DNA of 64,000 nt from Epichloe hybrida (lineage: Eukaryota; Ascomycota; Sordariomycetes; Hypocreales; Clavicipitaceae), in assembly GCA_019022495.1 (NCBI GenBank), contig JAFEKR010000034.1, positions 434,001 through 498,000 of the forward strand, read 5' to 3'. Each line of letters opens with the position of its first letter. Positions within the stretch are counted from its first letter, which is position 1. Of the stretch, positions 56,800-64,000 are shown in pieces. The position numbers and the translations under genes were made by a program. The notes beneath the pieces were generated by a model, which saw nothing but the letters and a program-made list of their open reading frames with translations, was not told where the DNA came from and ran no database searches.

Positions 56800-59700
56800 A
56801 GTATTAAGGACTTGCCTTATGAAAGAGGAAGTGCTGCTCTGAGATACTAAATATACTAAGGAAGAAGTATATTCTAGCTCTCCTTTTACCTTAAGTAACT
56901 GTAACTAGCTCTATGCTAAATCTAAGCTTATTAACTTGATTAAGGCCTGGTTAGTAACTAACCTGACCTATCTTTATTTATTTAATTAGCGCGTCTATTA
57001 CGCAAATAAACCCTTAGAAGTATGTTTATTGAATGATTAAGGCCTAGTTGGTAACTAACCTAACCTATCCTTAATTATTTAATTAAACCTACTAAGGGAC
57101 GAAGATAATAGCTTTACTTATAATCCTTTGGACTTCTATTAATTCTCTGTTTCCCTTACCCCCCTATTTACCACTGATATTATAGTAGAATATTAAGATT
57201 AACTAGAGGGATCTAGAGCCTAAGATGTTCCCTCTGATTATGAACGTACCTTCCCCCCTAAGGATACTAGAAGAGGAGCTAATCTATAAGTTACATCTTA
57301 CCTCCTTAACTACATATCCCCTGACTTATACTAATACATTACGTAATAAGTACTAGAGAATAAGGAATTATTTAATCTTAAAGTAAACACTACCCTTAAA
57401 GAACTCATAGCCTAGATTCTTATTAAGAAAGTAACCTACGAATATAAGAACCTATACCCGCGAACCCTATCCACTGTCTTTAGTAATAACTTTAGAGGAT
57501 AGAAATAAGAAATATTCTAAGTAGCAGATCCTAAAGCTATAAAAAGTCTTTAAGACTTTCTCTTCTTTAGTGGCGTCTATATAGACCTATAGAGTTGCCA
57601 TAAGATAATAGTCTTGCTTAAAGATGTTGTTAACTATAATGGATTCTGTGATTAGAAAGAAGAAGAAATATAGGAAGTTACTAGGAAGTATTCCCCCTTT
57701 AAGAGGTAAATAGCAGAGAAGGACTTCTATAAAGACCTCCTTCCTATCAGTATCCCTTCTTTTAGAGATTAACTAAAGTAACTAATTGCTTTATGTTATC
57801 CCTAATCCCCTTAACCACTATAATTACTCCTGTTCCGTTCCTAGATTCCGTTACACTAATCCCTAAGTATGCTAAGTGTAAGGCAAAGGCGTAATAGCAA
57901 AGGTAATCCCCTTATTATAAGCCCTTAACTATAACCCTAGACCCCCCTTATTTCCCCTCCTATGACAAGATATTACGATCCCCCTCCGTAGTCTAGAACT
58001 ATAGCACCCCTTCTATGAGATTTAATTATCCCTATTCCCCCTTAGGAGATAGGCTAACCCTTATTAAAGTAATTACTTAATCTTAATAAATTTTATAGTA
58101 ATAAGAGCATTAAGTATAGCGCTAGGGAGTATAATATTCTTAATATTAAGCTCTTAACTTATTAAAGGAAGTGTAAGATGCTAGGAATTACATAAGAATA
58201 GTTAGGCTATGGTTTTAAGTTTATGCTAAAAGGAAGACCTCTATAGTACTTCTTAGAGAACCTTTTAGGCTAAGGAGACCCTTAAGATCTCCTAACTCTT
58301 ATCTGTAGGATTAGGTAGAAGTTTAAGACGGATAATACGCATCAAAAGAACTGTCTATTATAGGGAAGATTACGATTACTTATGATTATCTAAGAGAACC
58401 CTAGTAAATTAAAGATTAAGTGCTTTGAAGACCTTGTGATAAAGCTTTTGAGTCTCTAAAGGGCAAATCCTTATGGATCCCAGTTAGAATTAGACCTCTG
58501 TAGTTAGATTCTAAATACCTATAAAGAAATCCTAGAATGTAAGGCCTGTATTATTAATCCTCCTGTTAACCTCTAATGCTTTTACGAACGGATAAGGATG
58601 TTAATTAGTAAATCTAAAGCTTTAATTAATTAGTAGTAGTTCCCTATAGAAGCTAGTAATAAGGAACACTTTTAGACTGACCGTAAGTATAATAGAAAAG
58701 GCAAGGAAGCCTAGTATGGTTAATCTTTATTAAAGAGTAAGCCTTAATGCTTAAAAAAGTGTTATGTGTGTGGTAAAGAAGGTTGTTAGTTAACTAAACA
58801 CTTAGATAAGGACTAGAAGAAGGCATTCTAATGATTTAAGAATTACTCTTACATAGACTTAACAGCTTCTTTATATAATGCATTCCTAACATAGTATAAA
58901 GGTGATGATAATCCCGAATTAGCTAAGGACAACGATATTGACTAATACCTAATAGAACTCGGTTTTAGTAAAGAAGATAGCGATAGCTAAGTGCCTATAA
59001 GCTTCTTTACACACAGGACTACCTATAACGGCTATATAACCACTAAGATTCTTGCTGGTAGAGTAATAACTCATGCTCTAGTTAAGAAGGATCTATTTGA
59101 TCTTTAGGAACTAGATGAGGCACTAAGCGTATTTACACTTAAAGGATAATATTTATCCAGAACCTTTAAAGGCATTATAGCTAATATAGGTGCTACGGGA
59201 TGTTTGTTAGCAGGCTACCCTTAATTCTTAGCTCTGCAAAGTGTAATACTAACTATCACGCTTAATAAGTTAGATACTAGGAAGATAAAGATTAAATTTA
59301 GCCCTAGAAAACTAATTAAGGCACTTAGATTAATTAAAGTGCTAACTTTATTTAGAATTATTCTCTTTTAGGTAATCCCTATAAACACTCCCTTTCTCTT
59401 ATGCCTTAATGATATAACCTGCCTAAAGATTGATTTCTATATATTAGAGAACGTTTTATAGCAAGGGAATATTAAGGTTCCTATTATGTGCAAATAGGGG
59501 CACGCGTAAATGCTTCTTAATAAAGAAGAAAGTGTTGCTTAGAGTTATCTCACAGAGATTAAGCTCCGCCAATTATATTAACGCTTTAGACACCCTTTAG
59601 TTTAATGTCTTTATGATTTGCTATGTAAATCAGGGTATAAGGTTAAGTTTAAAGCTATTAAGAAACTAACTAAGGTTTGCTAGTAGTGCTAATTACACGC

Positions 59701-62300
59701 GGATAGCCTATATTAGTTTAAATTCACTCTTCGGGATAAATGTGCCTATAATTACGAAATCATTATGGACATTATATATCTTAATGGTAACCGCCCTGTT
59801 CTGCAAGTCGTTAATACGGCTATATCCTTTAATATAGCTAGATTCGTTAAAGATATCTTTGTAAAGACCATATAGGAAGCACTCTGTCTTTGCTAGATTA
59901 ACGTCTATCTAGGCCCCCCGGATTTAATTATTATAGATGCTAGAATGACTTTTAGAGGCAAGGAATTTAAGCAGCTTGCATTATTAATGGCGATTAAGAT
60001 TAAAGATGTCCCTATTGAGGCTTACCATAGCATTAGTAAGGTTAAGCAATATCATAGGCTGCTCCGAAGAGCCTATGATATTATCTGATAGGAATGCCTG
60101 ACAACGCCGGAGCCTGTGGCATTATAAATAGTAGTCAAAGCTATAAATAACACTGTAGGATTAAATAGTCTTGTGCTAATAGTCCTTGTTTTTAGCGCGT
60201 ATCCTTATATAGTTAAGGAATTACCTCTATTACTAGATATTACGTAGCAAGCCCTTATAATCTAACTAGTAATGAAGGAAGTTAAGTGTATTTATACCTA
60301 GCGGAAGGTTAGTGATGCCCTTGCTGCGAGGAACAGTCCTAATACCTCTGCAACCATTAACCTCCTGCTAGGATTGCTTGTGTGCGTGTGGCGTGAAGGC
60401 GAAGGATAGGTAGGCCCCTATAAGCTATTAGCTATAAAGGGCAAGACCTGTACTCTTAAGCTCCCTTAAGGCCCTAAGGCCTTTAGATTAATATCCTAAT
60501 AAAGAGAGACCTCCTAAGGGCATAGATAACTAAGACGCCTCCCCATAGCCTATGGCCACCCCTCCTGCTAATCCCCTAAGGCGAGGACCTAGAAGACCTT
60601 AGAAAAACCCCCCTATTGTTATATCTAATGTTAATTACGTAGATTAAATAAAAGATAAGACTGATGTCTTTCTATTAGCTAAGGAAAGCTCTGACCTTAA
60701 GCTTACAATCTAATTACGTAAGGAAGGAATTATTAAGACCCCTAGCAAACCCTTTAAGCTGTTTACTAAAGCTAAGATTAATTCTCTGATTAAACAAGGC
60801 GTGTTCAAATTTATTAAGTATAATAAAAGAGAGCATAGTGGAGTTTAAATTTTTAATTCCTGTATTGTTAATAAGGTGAAGGGCAAGACAACGGATTTGT
60901 ATGAGAAGTTAAGGCTTGTAATCTAAGGTTATAGCGATAAGGAGAAGCTAGTAATCCTTATATAGGCCCTAATAATCTAGCGAGCTAGCTAGTGATTAAT
61001 CCTTGTGATAGCACCTGCGTTGTTATTACTAGGCCTTATCCTCTGGCTTCGTGATATTACACAGGCCTATGTGCAAGCATGAACGCTTCTTAGTTATATA
61101 ATCCTAGCCTAAATCCCTATCTAAATCCGTTACCTATACCCTATAGGCATGATAATATAAGTGATTAAGCCTCTGTATAGTATTATAGAAGCTGGCACCT
61201 ACTAGTGGGTAATGTATTATTGTCACTATAGAGAAATGCTCTAGATAATGACCTCTACGTTTAACCTGTGCCTGCTTGTGATAATGAAGGAGAACCTAAC
61301 CTTTGCGTGTATAGGGATGCAGACTGATAATACAATTAGACTATCTGACCGCGAGTTCTCTTAATAAGAGGAAGATTAATTAAAAGCCGCTTCTTTTACT
61401 GCTAAGCTAAAGCAAATCCTTTTTACGGGGAACTTACTAACCTTTAATGGTAGTATTATTACTCTTGAAAATGATGTGATTACGCTAAGGCAGAAAGGCT
61501 AGAGTGGAAAGCTTTAGTTAATCCTGCTAACTAATTTAAAATAGGTATGTATAGAATAATAAGCTTGAGGTGCGTATATTACCTTAATCTGCTAACCTAA
61601 AGCCTGCTTTAACCTCTCTATTACTATATAATACTAAGAGCTATTACCTTAAGATATGAAGAGCCTAAACTAACGGATTTAATAGTAAATCAATAATCTA
61701 AGCTAAGGATTAAGGTTTATACTATTTAATCTTAAAAAGGTAAAGCTTTTTGTATTTATGGATGGATTATTTGCTAATAACTAGGACCTTACTTCCTAGC
61801 TAGGCTATGTGCTTATCCTAGCTAGTGAAGTCTAAGAGGAAAATACCTTTACGATCTAAGGTAATATTATGCACTATAGCTTTACTAAGAGTAAAAGAGT
61901 TACGAGAAGTGTGCTTGCCTCTGAGATTTACGGCATAGTTGCTAGTGCTAATATGGCTCACGTGGTCTTAACAATGCTTGGGTTAATTACCTATTGATTA
62001 AACCTCCCTATAATTCCTATTATTATCTATACTGATTTGTACTCTTTGTATAAATGCCTTGTTAAGCTTAGTACCATAAAGGAGAAGCGTCTTATAATTG
62101 ATATCATGGCCCTTTGTTAATTATACAAGCGACGAGAGATTTGCGAGATTAGATAGATTGATGGGAATGACAACCTTACCAATGTATTTACGAAGGCATT
62201 GCTAAACAAGGCATTTAAGAGGTTTATTATAAGTAATAAGGCGACTGTTAGGATAGAAGGGTGGGTTATGCGATCGTAACGTTTATGTTAATCTGATGAG
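56800..62300 (+). pseudogene. Degenerate Copia Gag-Pol (plus strand)
   Basis: Read through stops. The zinc knuckle CYVCGKEGC-x4-H is intact at 58760-58801. Integrase lies at about 59560-60080 (NYEIIMDIIYLNG, then GPPDLIIIDARMTF, then AYHSI). RT spans about 60700-61350 (CIVNKVKGKTTDLYEKLRLV). RNase H lies at 61740-62220, ending EIRQIDGNDNLTNVFTKALLN. Stops remain in every domain, so no Pol product is possible. Confidence 0.85.
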
Positions 62301-62501
62301 ATTAAAGGTGTTGAGAATTAGGCCTACTTATCCTTGTATAGGCTTATAGATTGGATTTTGTTGTTTATTGTACCCCTTCCCCTTGCCCTTTTCTTATGAT
62401 GTTATTCGTAATTATTTGATCTTATTTATTCCTTAATTCCTGTTTACTTCTCTTGTTAATATTATGCGTTGATAATTGTGTTAAGAAGAGAGAGTTTCTA
62501 G

Positions 62502-62797
62502 TGTTAGAATAAGCATGATATTAATAAGGGTGTGCGCCTCTGATTAGGTAGGCGCGTTGTATTGCGGACCCACATGTCTGGCCTGACCGCGCTACGATCG
62601 GAGTTGGCATATGTGGCCTCTTCGCCGATAACCCCGATTAAGGACCCTTTTCCTATGATAAATAGCGCACCCTCTTTGCTTCTATTTAATCCCTCTTTTG
62701 CTTGCTTTGATAGACTAGAATATATGATGATTACGTGCACTTTAGTCCACCCCGAAAACCCTACGCGTAGGTTAATGGTATCCTGTAGATACCAACA
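62502..62797 (+). repeat. 3' LTR of Copia 56445-62797
   Basis: 296 bp, TGTTAGAATAAGCATG to GTAGATACCAACA. Differences from the 5' LTR are transitions. Confidence 0.92.
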
Positions 62798-63229
62798 GAT
62801 ACTAAGAAAAGAGTAAAAATAGGTGCAAACTTTACACTTTGCGTTGTCCCTAGGCAAAGTTTACACAGGTGCAAAGCAACAGTACAAAGTAGCCGCCCCA
62901 TACAACTCCACATACAATTTGTACCATGAAAAGTCAGTGCAAGCTTTGCACCGGCTCGTGGATCAGACCCTAAGTTGCCTAGGGATAACACAAAGTGTAA
63001 AGTTTGCACTTATTTTCGCTCTTTTCTTAGTATCTTTTCCTTTTGTAAGTATTTACGTAGCCTTAGTTAAAAAGATATATTATAAATAAGGGGGGTTATA
63101 GTGTTTATGTAATTTAAATAAAGTTCTATAAATTTCTATGTATCTTAGCTAATAAAAATAGCTAGCGCGTCCGCTTATGTGCATTTTGCACTCGTGTTAA
63201 GTTTGCACCGGCTCGTGGATCAGGCCCTA

Positions 63230-63447
63230 AGGGTGTAGATAGGTGATGAAAAGTGTTCAATTTGATTAATCAGAGGTGCAGACGACAGCCGACTTTTATA
63301 CCTAAAGGGTACATAGTGCGCTATAGTAATAACTAGTCTACAGAGGTACTTCTAATACATTTGTCTCTACTAATATCTTATCCTAGTTAATGCGCGCCCC
63401 TTACTTATATATCTAATACTTTAGGGAGCTCTTCCTAATATACCCCC
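63230..63447. mobile_element. Tc1/mariner-like MITE, copy 2 (inverted)
   Basis: Reverse-complement counterpart of 23101-23341. It starts AGGGTGTAGATAGGTGATG right after TA (63228-63229) and runs to GGGAGCTCTTCC. An internal deletion then joins to a terminal ACCCCC followed by TA. It abuts the fold-back element directly. It is less RIP-mutated than copy 1 in its left half. Confidence 0.7.
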
Positions 63448-63449
63448 TA

Positions 63450-64000
63450 TAGCTAAGATAACTATTAAAGCTAATAATCTAAGGCATAGGAAGAGATTAT
63501 AAATAATCTCTAGTATTATAATTAGGTAGGAATCTCCCTTATGCTAATTCTATAGCAGAAGTCCCTATGTATTTAACCTAATAAAGGCTTTATAAAGCTA
63601 TCTATAAGCATCTTAGAGGTCTTTATCTAATTTACCTTAATATTACCTATCACACACTACTCTTAAATTTATATCTAATTTATATTAAGGTGCTTAAGGC
63701 TAGTTTAAAGCCTTCCTTCTATATGTTTAGTAATCTAGATTATCTACTTATTATTACACTAGATAATTAAGAGCAGCGGTATATGTATATTAATATTATA
63801 AAGTAGCTTACTAAGAGAAATACACTCTTTTACACTATAATTTAGGGTAAAGAGCTCTGCTTCTATACTTAAAGTTATTACATAATATTACCTCCTAGAC
63901 TTCTAATTAATCATAGCGCTATATATAATAAAAACATAGCCTTACATTAACTTCTAAGTCTTAGGATTATTACTAAGTAAAGCATCTATACTAGAAAATA
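63450..64000 (-). pseudogene. Copia RNase H relic, continues beyond window
   Basis: Minus-strand translation through stops shows the Copia RNase H order: a KSRRQYYV block, IEAELFTL (from TEAEY), KLLYNINI, CNNKQ (from CDNQ), TKHIEG (from TKHID) and an FIKPLL terminus. The metal-binding aspartate of CDN has become asparagine by G-to-A change. It belongs to a fourth Copia whose LTR is not visible. Upstream domains should lie right of 64000 if it is complete. Confidence 0.75.

Larger units (their letters stand above)
56445..62797 (+). mobile_element. Complete, RIP-affected Copia element in the fold-back arm, 6.35 kb
   Basis: 296-bp LTRs at 56445-56740 and 62502-62797 with a perfect GATAC target duplication (56440-56444 and 62798-62802). 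Internal Gag-Pol is on the plus strand in Copia order. Mutation is milder than in the other two: several protein motifs are continuous over 30-60 codons. The insertion splits the left arm of the fold-back, which proves the fold-back is older. Confidence 0.93.
56247..63227. mobile_element. Fold-back element interrupted by a Copia
   Basis: Left arm (56247-56444, continued at 62803-62862) and right arm (62973-63227) are inverted copies of ~255 bp, starting GGGCCTGATCCACGAGCC and ending GGCTCGTGGATCAGGCCC. TAA flanks both ends (56244-56246, 63228-63230), as for PIF/Harbinger-type elements. The ~110-bp centre resembles the dispersed repeat at 6245-6345 and has its own GGCTCGTGGATCAGACCC end, so the element may be a nested fold-back. 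It has no coding capacity. Without the Copia the element is ~630 bp. Confidence 0.8.

Noticed and set aside
62504..62857. Frames of 84-117 codons on both strands
   Set aside because: Most of them overlap the Copia LTR at 62502-62797 and recur at 56445-56740. Not protein genes.

Overview
The window looks like a chromosome segment of a filamentous ascomycete, probably a Sordariomycete. The reasons are short introns with a GCTAAC-type branch site or short consensus sites, secreted CAZyme and peptidase genes, Ty1/copia and Ty3/gypsy elements with fungal-style Pol proteins, and alternation of GC-balanced gene-bearing DNA with very TA-rich DNA. In the TA-rich DNA, CpA/TpG is almost emptied into TpA while many CpG remain. 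That is the footprint expected of repeat-induced point mutation (RIP). The species cannot be named from the sequence alone.

Layout. 1-6.2 kb: RIP-degraded chromovirus (Ty3/gypsy) remnant and other AT-rich debris. 6.2-20.0 kb: gene island with a cytosolic GH31 glycosidase, an S28 serine carboxypeptidase broken by one RIP-like nonsense mutation, a small secreted cysteine-containing protein, a frameshifted But2-domain relic, a disordered hypothetical protein and a GH11 xylanase. 20.0-23.4 kb: transition zone with a solo gypsy LTR, an HNH-nuclease gene with an acidic repeat tail, an LTR fragment and a mariner-like MITE. 23.5-25.6 kb: a 2.05-kb non-autonomous hAT element with an internal minisatellite. 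27.0-33.8 kb: a complete but dead Copia element (minus strand). 34.7-48.7 kb: a complete but dead gypsy element (minus strand) carrying a second complete dead Copia (37.7-45.1 kb) nested inside it. 48.7-51.0 kb: more repeat debris and a well-preserved solo Copia LTR, then a 100-N gap. 51.1-56.2 kb: second GC-balanced island with one hypothetical gene on the minus strand. 56.2-63.2 kb: a long fold-back element split by a third complete dead Copia (plus strand). 63.2-64.0 kb: a second copy of the MITE and a Copia RNase H relic.

Exact target-site duplications were read directly for six elements: CTAAT, ATCCCTAG, ATATT, GTACT, AGCCC and AATAC. A seventh, GATAC, flanks the third Copia. These fix element boundaries to the base and give a relative insertion order: gypsy before nested Copia, fold-back before third Copia, older repeat before solo LTR. 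The genes do not form an obvious pathway. Three encode or encoded secreted proteins (xylanase, peptidase, small cysteine-containing protein), which fits a plant- or host-associated lifestyle, but they have separate promoters and are not shown to be co-regulated. No CRISPR, rRNA or complete tRNA gene was seen.
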